Shown: positions 23,356 through 32,798 of the stretch, piece after piece
Numbering within the stretch: the stretch's first letter is position 1
Layout of the letters: every line of letters starts with the position of its first letter
Assembly: GCA_007115705.1 (NCBI GenBank)
Contig: QXEO01000821.1
Coordinates: forward strand, 608,884-672,883
Reading direction: 5' to 3'
From: Dactylis glomerata
Lineage: Eukaryota > Streptophyta > Magnoliopsida > Poales > Poaceae
DNA length: 64,000 bases
Notes under the pieces: model-generated
What the model was told of the DNA's origin: nothing
The model's input: the letters and a program-made list of their open reading frames with translations, nothing else
The model's database searches: none
Program-made: the position numbers and the translations under genes

Positions 23356-23373
23356 TCCCCGGCAACGGCGCCA
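23356..23373 (-). other. Primer binding site of element F
   Basis: TGGCGCCGTTGCCGGGGA on the minus strand is the aspartate-tRNA-type site typical of Athila-lineage elements. It sits 10 nt from the LTR edge rather than next to it (the gap reads GAAAATGAGC on the plus strand). Confidence 0.88.
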
Positions 23374-23383
23374 GAAAATGAGC

Positions 23384-25012
23384 TGCTACCGGTTGATGGC
23401 GCCAGAAAATAAGCTGTTGGTGTATAGTTGACGTGGGAGCAGATGGTCCTTGTGCGTGGTGAATAACCAGCCCGTTGGGAACCCCAAGAGGAAGGTATGA
23501 TGAGTATAGCAGCTAGTTTTCCCTCAGTTAAGAAACCAAGGTTTAATGTCGATCAGGAGAGGAGAGACAATGACGACTGAAGGTGATGCGGAACCTGCAC
23601 ACACACAAACAAATACTTTGTCCCCAACTTGCGATGAGGTTGTCAATCTCACCGGTTTGCTTGAAACAAAGGTTATGAGCGTATCGAGTGGAAAACAATA
23701 TAGTATGCAAGTAAAGTAAACAGTGCGAGTAAAGTAAACAGGTGATAGCAATATGATGTAAATAGGACCGGGGTCCACAGTTCACTAGTGGTGTCTCTCC
23801 ATAGATAAAATAACACATGCTGGGTAAACAAATTACAGTTGGGCAATTGATAGAATAAAGATAACGTGATATGTCAAGAAGATCACTATGAGATTTACTC
23901 TGGGCATTACAACAAAATACATAGACCGCCATCCAACTGCATCTATGACTAATAATCCACTCCCTGGGATATCAATCCGAACACCCTAGAAGTATTAAGT
24001 TGCGAACAACAGATAATTGCATTAAGCAAAGTGTGTAATGTAAACAAAGCATATGCCCTTGAGCATATGAATGTTGTTTTCTCCCTAGTAGCAACAGCAC
24101 ATCTACCACCTTAGAGGTTTCTGTCACTCCCCCAGGTGAAATAGAGGCATGAACCCACTATCGAGCATAAATACCCCCTCTTGGAGTCACTAGCAACTAC
24201 TCCGCCAAGATAGCTACTAACAACGGAGAGCATGCAAGATCATAAACAACATAGAGATAACAAAAGATAATATTCAGTACAGCAACTTAATCATAAACAC
24301 CAATATTCATCGGATCCCAACAAACCAAACATGTATAATTACATAACGGTGATCTCAATCATGTAGGGCAGCTCATGAGATCTAAACATGAAGCACATGG
24401 TGGAGAAGACAACCATCTAGCTACTGCTATGGACCCATAGTCCAAGGTAGACTACTCACTCATCGCTCCGGAGGCAAGCATGGCGATGAAGAAGACCTCC
24501 GATGGCGATTCCCCTCTCCAGCAGGGTGCCGGGAAGAGCTTCTGGACCCTCCCGATCTTCAGGTCGACGGCAGTGGCGAATCGCGATGTGTTCTAGAAAA
24601 CTGATCGGGCCCTTAGGTTTTTCTCGTCGGGGGGTCTTTATAGGCAAAGGGGCGATGTCAGAGGAGGGGCCAGGTGCCCTCACGCGGGCCCGGTGCGGCC
24701 AGGGGGCTGGCCGCGCCACCCCTACGTGTGGGGCCCTGGTGGCCCCCCTCCTACTCCTCTTCGGATCTCTGGAAGCTTCCGGGTAAAATAAGACTTCAGG
24801 ATGTGGTTTCGTCCAATTCCGAGAATATTTCCTGTGTATCACTCTGAAACACAAAAACTGCAAAAAACAGGGAACTTGCACTATGGCAACTCGTTAATAG
24901 GTTAGTTCCGGAAAATGCATAAAAGTGCCACTAAGTGTAACGAAACAATAGGCAAATGGTGTAAAAACAAGCATGGAGCATCAAAAATTATAGATACGTT
25001 TGAGACGTATCA
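23384..25012 (-). repeat. 5' LTR of element F (1629 bp)
   Basis: Partner of the LTR at 17687. The inner end, on the plus strand, is TGCTACCGGTTGATGGCGCCAG..., so the LTR itself contains a second GGCGCCAGAAAATAAGCTG copy of the primer-site neighbourhood. It is followed by GGACC. Confidence 0.92.
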
Positions 25013-25017
25013 GGACC

Positions 25018-25746
25018 TTCCTCGTCGTGAGGGAGCGCGACACTATCTGTGCCAGCAGCTAAGAGCAAATTGCTGCACATGGCGATTCACGAGGCCTTCC
25101 TCAGCGTGAGAGAAGTTGGACTCTCACGGACGCGAAAGTGTCGACGCTTAAGAGAGCCCAGAGGTCGTCGACACCTCATTGAGGATTGCTCACGAGGTGA
25201 AGGGCCTCGCGCGGACCTCCGGATCTGCGTCTCCTTCGCAAGATGATTGGAGCAGCCTTAGTCTTTGACGATCCTGCCATGTTTGGCCTTCCTCGAGCGT
25301 GGGGAATCTTGACTCCTGTGGATGCTAAGTGCATCGACGCGTCTGGACGCCCCCGTGAGGGATGCTCATGAGGCGTCTGTCCTTGGCGGGTGCTTTGGGC
25401 ACACCTTGGAATTTTCCAAAGATTTCTTATTTAACGGTGTACTATGCGAGGAACTAAGCACCACCGGTATGTGCAGGTGATTAGTAATGGGGCCGTCGCC
25501 CCTGACAAGAGCTCAGTCCCTTTGGGTTTTTCAGGCTTGTTGTTTTCCGGGTGAAGGCCCCAACATAGACACTGTGCCTAGCCCCCTTCTGCGTGGAGTA
25601 CAGCAGGAAATAAATGGACTTCATGCCATTGCAATATCATGCCAAAGCAGAGGCGCTATATGCGCTTTAACTTAATCTTAGTGCTAAAGAGTAGTTTAAG
25701 TTAATACAAAGTGCCGTGATGATGGTCTTATCTTCTCGTGAGGAAC
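25018..25746. other. Element E sequence downstream of integrase, unit 1
   Basis: No gene. It resumes E immediately after the F target duplication and aligns with D about 44840-45567 (for example GACACTATCTGTGCCAGCAG). It represents the 3' untranslated part of pol. Confidence 0.65.
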
Positions 25747-26660
25747 CTATGGGTAGAACTTTCTCAGATGAGCTATGTTCCATGGGTTCCCCATAGGTAT
25801 GCCTTCTGTGGTTTCCAGCCGCACCGAGCCTGGCCTGGCGATGTGCGTCACCTTGAAGGGCCCTTCCCACATCGGAGCGGATAATGTGCGGATACGAATA
25901 TGGAATCGGAGTCTATCGGTAATGAATATGGACCAAATAAGGAGCAAATACGGTTCGGTTGCTGATAAACATTTTATTGGATCTCCTGTTAATAATAAAG
26001 TGAAATTAGCTTGTAATTTTTTTCTACAGACATAAATATATATTTATATACAACTAGTTTGTGCCTTGCATGGTGCTTTTTCTGTACCATAAGACAAAAT
26101 ATATAACTCTCCTTTATCTTCTCCCCCCAATCATGTATTCAACAAGTCATTGATGGATATTTTATCAGATATTGTCTGGATATAACCGTGAAATATGGTA
26201 TATTTACGGATACGGTTGGATATTAGTATAACCATATCCTTTTCCGTATCCGTTAAGCACTAGCCGTATCTGTGACCGTATCCGCCAACTATTCAACTGA
26301 ATCCGTGTTTGTGTTCTGTAAGCCTTTGGTCGGCCGGTCGATCAGAAATAATCCATTCTGCTTTCACCCCTAGTGGAGGCCCTCACGAGAGAGTATCCTC
26401 CTAAGCACTAGATCGCCGACCACCAGAGTCCTTGCTCGAATGTGGCGGCTATGGTAGCGGTGCAAGCCCTGCTGGTATCTTGCAGTGTGAAGTGCTGCCT
26501 GACACCAGGCTTCTTCAAGTTGGCGAAGGCGATCCCTGATAAGGTCCTCTTGATGCAGCTTGTTGAAGGCGAGCACCCTTGGCGATCCGAACTTGACATC
26601 GGTGGGAAGAGTAGCCTCCGCCCCATAGACCAGGAAGAATGGAGTCTCCCTAGTAGGTCA
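25747..26660 (-). pseudogene. pol: Integrase C-terminus of element E, unit 1 (interrupted)
   Basis: The last ~140 codons of integrase, ending WNIAHLRKFYP-stop as in D. The segments LRRILSREGL and MWEGPFKVTHIARPGS are separated by a 494-bp insertion (25877-26370). Upstream the frame reads FFLVYGAEA and then jumps at about 26660 into leader sequence beside the primer binding site, marking the deletion of the remaining pol and all of gag. Catalytic Asp and Glu residues are absent. Confidence 0.8.
25877..26370. mobile_element. MITE-like insertion in the E integrase, unit 1
   Basis: AT-rich 494-bp insert absent from the matching place in D. The right end read outward is GGGGTGAAAGCAGAATGGAT; the left end GCGGATAATGTGCGGATACG is a partial mirror without the outermost bases. 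Repeated GGATACGG / CCGTATCC words fill the interior. No clean target duplication, so superfamily is open. Confidence 0.5.
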
Positions 26661-26670
26661 TATGTTTGAC

Positions 26671-26710
26671 CCCTACCTGGCGCGCCAAATGTCGGTGGAT
26701 TTCGTGTCGC
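26671..26710 (-). other. Primer binding site and 21-bp 5' LTR stub of element E
   Basis: TGGCGCGCCAGGTAGGGG on the minus strand (26671-26688) is followed by TTTGACA-type LTR start; on the plus strand TGTCGGTGGATTTCGTGTCGC at 26690-26710 matches the LTR edge of D. LTR similarity then stops abruptly. Confidence 0.8.
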
Positions 26711-26920
26711 CAAATTAGTTAGTAAAGCTCTCACAAACTTGATGGCACATTTACTTTCTTGCACTTAATTAACTTGACCATTGTGGCTCTCTTATGATGA
26801 TTATATGCTTGCAAGTTGTAAGTTGGGAGTTAGCTCAGCCATGTTATCATGGGGCATGCTTTTAACATTGCACTTAATCCTATTTAGTTGATATCATGAT
26901 CTTTTGTTTATGGATGCTTA
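26711..26920 (+). other. Inverted F-like internal fragment (G), unit 1
   Basis: AGTAAAGCTCTCAC ... CTTGCAAGTTGTAAGTTGGG ... GATCTTTTGTTTATGGATGC matches the reverse complement of F's interior around 20360-20580. It abuts the E LTR stub with no LTR of its own, so the junction is a rearrangement and not a normal insertion. Confidence 0.75.
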
Positions 26921-27344
26921 TCATAAACCTCATATTTATAAGGTGCATCATCAGTATTTTCAAGCAAATAAGCAAGTTCAAATGCACCCTTCCAAGCAAT
27001 AAATTCTTCAATTTGTTCCACATCATAAAAGTCATAATTTCCATTAATATAAGAAGATATGGTAACATCATCGTTATACTCACATTGAAAAGGGAGGTGT
27101 TTATACCTCCTACAGCAACAATATCTATCAAAGCAATAAGTAACATTATAAGTAGAGCAAACATTTCTAGCAATGATATACAATCTATTGATTTGTTCCC
27201 ATAAGTGTTTCCCCTTTTGTGACAAGCGGTGTTCCTCATAATAATTTTGCTGCTCTTCTGTGAACACACCTTGCCAAAAAGATTTAGTTTCAAAGAAACC
27301 AACCATTGATAGAAAGCATGATAAAGCAAGACAAGTAAAAACAA
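26921..27344 (-). pseudogene. 5' part of the F ORF, unit 2
   Basis: The first ~135 codons of the 343-residue F ORF, truncated at the duplication junction and with an indel near 27120 that shifts the frame relative to unit 1 (CTCCTACAGCAACAATATC against CTCCTATAGCAACTTATATC). Start and N-terminal hydrophobic segment are retained. Confidence 0.75.
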
Positions 27345-27475
27345 CTACAAAGGATTCTAATTTTTTTGGGTTTTTGATATAAAACGATGCAGGTAAAATA
27401 AATAAATAAAGCAAAACAATAACAAAGTAAAGGATGTGTGTGCGAAAAACTCCCCTCGCAGAAGTCTTCTCTTCC

Positions 27476-27493
27476 TCCCCGGCAACGGCGCCA
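27476..27493 (-). other. Primer binding site, unit 2
   Basis: Identical TGGCGCCGTTGCCGGGGA on the minus strand, in the same relation to the LTR as at 23356. Confidence 0.85.
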
Positions 27494-27503
27494 GAAAATG
27501 AGC

Positions 27504-29114
27504 TGCTACCGGTTGATGGCGCCAGAAAATAAGCTGTTAGTGTATAGTTGACGTGGGAGCAGATGGTCCTTGTGCGTGGTGAATAACCAGCCCGTTGGGA
27601 ACCCCAAGAGGAAGGTATGATGAGTATAGCAGCTAGTTTTCCCTCAGTTAAGAAACCAAGGTTTAATGTCGATCAGGAGAGGAGAAATAATGACGACTGA
27701 AGGTGATGCGGAACCTGCACACACACAAACAAATACTTTGTCCCCAACTTGCGATGAGGTTGTCAATCTCACCGGTTTGCTTGAAACAAAGGTTATGAGC
27801 GTATCGAGTGGAAAACAATATAGTATGCGAGTAAAGTAAACAGTGCGAGTAAAGTAAACAGGTGATAGCAATATGATGTAAATAGGACCGGGGTCCACAG
27901 TTCACTAGTGGTGTCTCTCCATAGATAAAATAACACATGCTGGGTAAACCAATTACAGTTGGGCAATTGATAGAATAAAGATAACGTGATATGTCAAGAA
28001 GATCACTATGAGATTTACTCTAGGCATTACAACAAAATACATAGACCGCCATCCAACTGCATCTATGACTAATAATCCACTCCCTGGGATATCAATCCGA
28101 ACACCCTAGAAGTATTAAGTTGCGAACAACAGATAATTGCATTAAGCAAAGTGTGTAATGTAAACAAAGCATATGCCCTTGAGCATATGAATGTTGTTTT
28201 CTCCCTAGTAGCAACAGCACATCTACCACCTTAGAGGTTTCTGTCACTCCCCCAGTTGAAATAGAGGCATGAACCCACTATCGAGCATAAATACCCCCTC
28301 TTGGAGTCACTAGCAACTACTCGGCCAAGATAGCTACTAACAACGGAGAGCATGCAAGATAACAAAAGATAATATTCAGTACAACAACTTAATCATAAAC
28401 ACCAATATTCATCGGATCCCAACAAACCAAACATGTAGAATTACATAACGGTGATCTCAATCATGTAGGGCAGCTCATGAGATCTAAACATGAAGCACAT
28501 GGTGGAGAAGACAACCATCTAGCTACTGCTATGGACCCATAGTCCAAGGTAGACTACTCACTCATCGCTCCGGAGGCAAGCATGGCGATGAAGAAGACCT
28601 CCGATGGCGATTGCCCTCTCCAGCAGGGTGCCAGGAAGAGCTTCTGGACGCTCCCGATCTTCAGGTCGACGGCGGCGGCGGATCGCGATGTGTTCTAGAA
28701 AACTGATCGGGCCCTTAGGTTTTTCTCGTAGGGGGGTCTTTATAGGTGAAGGGGCGATGTCAGAGGAGGGGCCAGGTGCCCTCACGCGGGCCCGGCGCGG
28801 CCAGGGGGCTGGCCACGCCACCCCTACATGTGGGGCCCTGGTGGCCCCCCTCCTACTCCTCTTCGGATCTCTGGAAGCTTCCGGGTAAAATAAGACTTCA
28901 GGATGTGGTTTCGTCCAATTCCGAGAATATTTCCTGTGTATCACTCTGAAACACAAAAACTGCAGAAAATAGGGAACTGGCACTGTGGCAACTCGTTAAT
29001 AGGTTAGTTCCGGAAAATGCATAAAAGTGCCACTAAGTGTAACGAAACAATAGGCAAATGGTGTAAAAACAAGCATGGAGCATCAAAAATTATAGATACG
29101 TTTGAGACGTATCA
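27504..29114 (-). repeat. F-type LTR, unit 2 (1611 bp)
   Basis: Third copy of the F LTR in the window. It is 18 bp shorter than the other two because CATAAACAACATAGAGAT is missing between short direct repeats. It is followed by GGACC (29115-29119) and then E sequence, exactly as in unit 1. Confidence 0.9.
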
Positions 29115-29119
29115 GGACC

Positions 29120-29832
29120 TTCCTCGTCGTGAGGGAGCGCGACACTATCTGTGCCAGCAGCTAAGAGCAAATTGCTGCACATGGCGATTCACGAGGCCTT
29201 CCTCAGCATGAGAGAAGTTGGACTCTCACGGACGCGAAAGTGTCGACGCTTAAGAGAGCCCAGAGGCCGTCGACACCTCATTGAGGATTGCTCACGAGGT
29301 GAAGGGCCTCGCGCGGACCTCTGGATCTGCGTCTCCTTCGCAAGATGATTGGAGCAGCCTTAGTCTTTGACGATCCTGCCATGTTTGGCCTTCCTCGAGC
29401 GTGGGGAATCTTGACTCCTATGGATGCTAAGTGCATCGACGCGTCTGGACGCCCCCGTGAGGGATGCTCATGAGGCGTATGTCCTTGGCGGGTGCTTTGG
29501 GCACACCTTGGAATTTTCCAAAGATTTCTTATTTAACGGTGTACTACGCGAGGAACTAAGCACCACCGGTATGTGGAGGTGATCAGTAATGGGGCCGTCG
29601 CCCCTGACCAGAGCTCAGTCCCTTTGGGTTTTTCAGGCTTGTTGTTTTCCGGGTGAAGGCCCCAACATAGACACTGTGCCTAGCCCCCTTCTGCGTGGAG
29701 TACAGCAGGAAATAAATGGACTTCATGCCAAAGCAGAGGCGCTATATGCGCTTTAATTTAATCTTAGTGCTGAAGAGTAGTTTAAGTTAATACAAAGTGC
29801 CGTGATGATGGTCTTATCTTCTCGTGAGGAAC
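29120..29832. other. Element E sequence downstream of integrase, unit 2
   Basis: Copy of 25018-25746 with a few substitutions and the 16-bp deletion; no gene. Confidence 0.65.
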
Positions 29833-30746
29833 CTATGGGTAGAACTTTCTCAGATGAGCTATGTTCCATGGGTTCCCCACAGGTATGCCTTCTATGGTTT
29901 CTAGCCGCACCGAGCCTGGCCTGGCGATGTGCGTCACCTTGAAGGGCCCTTCCCACATCGGAGCGGATAATGTGCGGATACGAATATGGAATCGGAGTCT
30001 ATCGGTAATGAATATGGACCAAATATGGAGCAAATACGGTTCGGTTGCTGATAAACATTTTATTGGATCTCCTGTTAATAATAAAGTGAAATTAGCTTGT
30101 AATTTTTTTCTACAGACATAAATATATATTTATATACAACTAGTTTATGCCTTGCATGGTGCTTTTCCTGTACCATAAGACAAAATATATAACTCTCCTT
30201 TATCTTCTCTCCCCAATCATGTATTCAACAAGTCATTGATGGATATTTTATCAGATATTGTCTGGATATAACTGTGAAATATGGTATATTTACGGATACG
30301 GTTGGATATTAGTATAACCATATCCTTTTCCGTATCCGTTAAGCACTAGCCATATCTGTGACCGTATCCGCCAACTATTCAACTGAATCCGTGTTTGTGT
30401 TCTGTAAGCCTTTGGTCGGCCGGTCGATCAGAAATAATCCATTCTGCTTTCACCCCTAGTGGAGGCCCTCACGAGAGAGTATCCTCCTAAGAACTAGATC
30501 GCCGACCACCAGAGTCCTTGCTCGAATGTGGCGGCTATGGTAGCGGTGCAAGCCCTGCTGGTATCTTGCAGTGTGAAGTGCTGCCTGACACCAGGCTTCT
30601 TCAAGTTGGCGAAGGCGATCCCTGATAAGGTCCTCTTGATGCAGCTTGTTGAAGGCGAGCACCCTTGGCGATCCGAACTTGACGTCGGTGGGAAGAGTAG
30701 CCTCTGCCCCATAGACCAGGAAGAATGGAGTCTCCCTAGTAGGTCA
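29833..30746 (-). pseudogene. pol: Integrase C-terminus of element E, unit 2 (interrupted)
   Basis: Copy of the integrase remnant of unit 1, again ending in KFYP-stop and interrupted by the same MITE-like insert. The deletion junction next to the primer binding site is identical, so that deletion predates the duplication. Confidence 0.8.
29963..30456. mobile_element. MITE-like insertion, unit 2
   Basis: Same insert as 25877-26370 with a few substitutions. Present at the identical place, so it predates the duplication. Confidence 0.5.
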
Positions 30747-30796
30747 TATGTTTGACCCCTACCTGGCGCGCCAAATGTCGGTGGATTTCGTGTCGC

Positions 30797-31851
30797 CAAA
30801 TTAGTTAGTAAAGCTCTCACAAACTTGATGGCACATTTACTTTCTTGCACTTAATTAACTTGACCATTGTGGCTCTCTTATGATGATTATATGCTTGCAA
30901 GTTGTAAGGTGGGAGTTAGCTCAGCCATGCTATCATGGGGCATGCTTTTAACATTGCACTTAATCCTATTTAGTTGATATCATGATCTTTTGTTTATGGA
31001 TGCTTATCTGTGTGAAAGGAGTTGGAAACTTGTAAGATCATGGAGTTTGCATACGTGTTTGAGAAACGCTTGGGCCGCTAATCAAAACCATGCATCATTC
31101 ATTATGGAAATTTACAGCATAACCATAGTGGACATTCGACGATGCATCTCAAAAGATATGTCGAGGTGTTCATTGTCTGTTTGTCTTGTCATTTTGAAGT
31201 GGGACAGTTTCCATATCATCAGGCAGGAGGTACCCCGTTGGCGTTCTCAATGTTACATGTATGCTTACAATGACAAGAACTTACTTGGGACCTAAGTCGA
31301 TTAGCATGGTTTAAGTACTCGTATTCAAGGGACATGAGATTTTCAACTTATGACTTGTCAAGCATATATCTCATATTTGTACTGGCACTAACGTTAACCA
31401 CTCAAGATGCCTATGATAGGGGCAATGAGATCTCAAAGCTAATAAGTACCATAATTTTTGGAAGGTTTATAAAACTTGCAATCACTGCTTCCCTCTGCGA
31501 AGGGCCTTTCTTTTACTTTTATGTTGAGTCTTCATCTTCTATCTTTATGCATCGATTAAGAGAGCATAGTTGTCATTCTGAGTATAATGTGCATAGTCCC
31601 AAAAATTATTATTGATTGATTCATGATTATGGTATTGCTTGTTCTCAAATTATTTGTATCTAGTCACCCTCTTGAACTTTGAAGGTGTCCTATGCATTTA
31701 TGTTTTTCTACTCCATGAGGGACAAGCTGAATACCACTTTGTTATGTTTTCTCTATGCTCGAAACAAACAACTGACTTTCAATGCATTATTACTCATGAT
31801 CTTTTGTTTGTGCTACTTTTTCATGTTGTAACATGGTTGCTAAATTCTATG
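30797..31851 (+). other. Inverted F-like internal fragment (G), long copy
   Basis: Continues where unit 1's copy stops and follows the reverse complement of F's non-coding interior from about 20580 to 19490, ending ACATGGTTGCTAAATTCTATG, where element H inserted. No LTR of G is present on either side. No coding capacity. Confidence 0.75.
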
Positions 31852-32778
31852 TGTCGGGGGAATGACCCCCGGTAGGGTCAAGAGACTACAAATATATGAG
31901 GAAAGTGGTTGACTTCGTGATGGTTGACCAAGATTGGGCCTGGCCGGAATATAGGAGTATCGGCCAGGCTGGCATATAAGCCGTATCCCGGCCAGTGTTC
32001 AGATATGTCGGCATAGCCGGGATACATGATAATGTGTGCCGGCATATACATAGATATGCCGGCCTAACCAAGTTGTTACATTATGCAGGAACAAGGGACG
32101 CTAGATTACCCGACCTTGGGTCATTGGTCTGGCATGTAGGTCCGGGATATGGCCAACGGCTATATCCAGGATACAGAAGTCAACTAAGGGGTCACATCCC
32201 TACAATCAAGGAGAGATTTTGCCAAGCATGGAGGAAGATCATGATGACAGGGTGCACAGTGGTGGTTTACCAACCATCACTATGCCAAAGTACAGTCCTT
32301 ACCTCATAGTGGTAAGGTCACAGTCGAAGAGGTACAAAGTACAGGGATGCTGAGTCCCATTGAGAGCAATCAGGGAGAAAGTCAAGGGTCTCTGCCATAG
32401 TCAGCATGTCCTGTTTGGAGTGTAGTTGGTGTCTCTTGGTCCATGTGACCGTTGTAACCCTGGCCACCCCTATATAAGGTGGCACAGGGAACCCTAGCAA
32501 AGGGTTGGTCACTCCTTAGTCTCTCAGTGGATAGTTCATCGTCCTCCTCTCACAAAGAGCTTGGAAGCACCATTGTTGTATACTCCATCGATCCAATTAT
32601 ACAAATAGTAGTGCAGGAGTAGGGGTGTTATCTCCTTATGAGAGCCCCGAACATGGGTAGCTCATGTGTTCCTTTCTGTCGTGCTTCTTAGTACGCTTCC
32701 CTCTCCCGAATCCTCCATCATCTAGTTCGGCCCCCATTTAAGCCATCCCATGGCATATGTTGATTCACCACGACGATA
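31852..32778 (+). repeat. 5' LTR of element H (927 bp)
   Basis: Starts TGTCGGGGGAATGACCCCCG and ends CACGACGATA, where the terminal CA has mutated to TA; element J's LTR keeps CGACGACA. TATA box TATATAAG at 32471-32478. The 5' half is crowded with TATGCCGG/CCGGCATA words. It inserted into G after CTATG. Confidence 0.88.
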
Positions 32779-32780
32779 TT

Positions 32781-32798
32781 TGGCGCCCACCATGGGGC
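32781..32798 (+). other. Primer binding site of element H
   Basis: TGGCGCCCACCATGGGGC two bases after the LTR, lysine-type by resemblance. The gag ATG (32792) lies within it. Confidence 0.78.

Larger units (their letters stand above)
17687..25012 (-). mobile_element. Element F: complete non-autonomous Athila-type LTR retrotransposon (7326 bp)
   Basis: Two 1629-bp LTRs (17687-19315 and 23384-25012) flank a 4.07-kb interior with a primer site next to the right LTR and a purine tract next to the left. The 5-bp target duplication GGACC is perfect (17682-17686 and 25013-25017). The interior has one ORF and no gag, protease, RT or integrase, so mobility must have been supplied by another element. 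The LTR is clearly related to that of element I, which has gag, making an I-like element a plausible helper. Confidence 0.92.
15209..26710 (-). mobile_element. Element E: internally deleted Tat-type retrotransposon, split by F
   Basis: E comprises a 3' LTR (15209-16092), a broken antisense B3 gene, then after element F (17687-25012) an integrase C-terminus, primer binding site and a 21-bp stub of the 5' LTR. Every part is collinear with element D, so E is an older member of the same family. Compared with D, gag, protease, RT, RNase H and most of integrase (about 5.5 kb) are missing between the leader and integrase. The 5' LTR is cut off at 26710, where an inverted F-like sequence follows. Confidence 0.82.
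22800..26920 (+). repeat. Tandem duplication, unit 1 (about 4.1 kb)
   Basis: This block holds the right half of F with its 5' LTR, a piece of E with a MITE-like insert, and 210 bp of inverted F-like sequence. It recurs directly after itself at 26921-31006 with about 1-2 percent divergence by eye. The junction GGATGCTTATCATAAACC joins the two block ends through the shared tetranucleotide TATC. Confidence 0.9.
26921..31006 (+). repeat. Tandem duplication, unit 2 (about 4.1 kb)
   Basis: Second copy of 22800-26920. Differences include an 18-bp loss in the LTR (near 28360) and a 16-bp loss near 29728, plus scattered substitutions. It carries F's LTR and the adjoining GGACC but no matching left LTR, showing it arose by duplication rather than by a second insertion. 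Confidence 0.9.
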
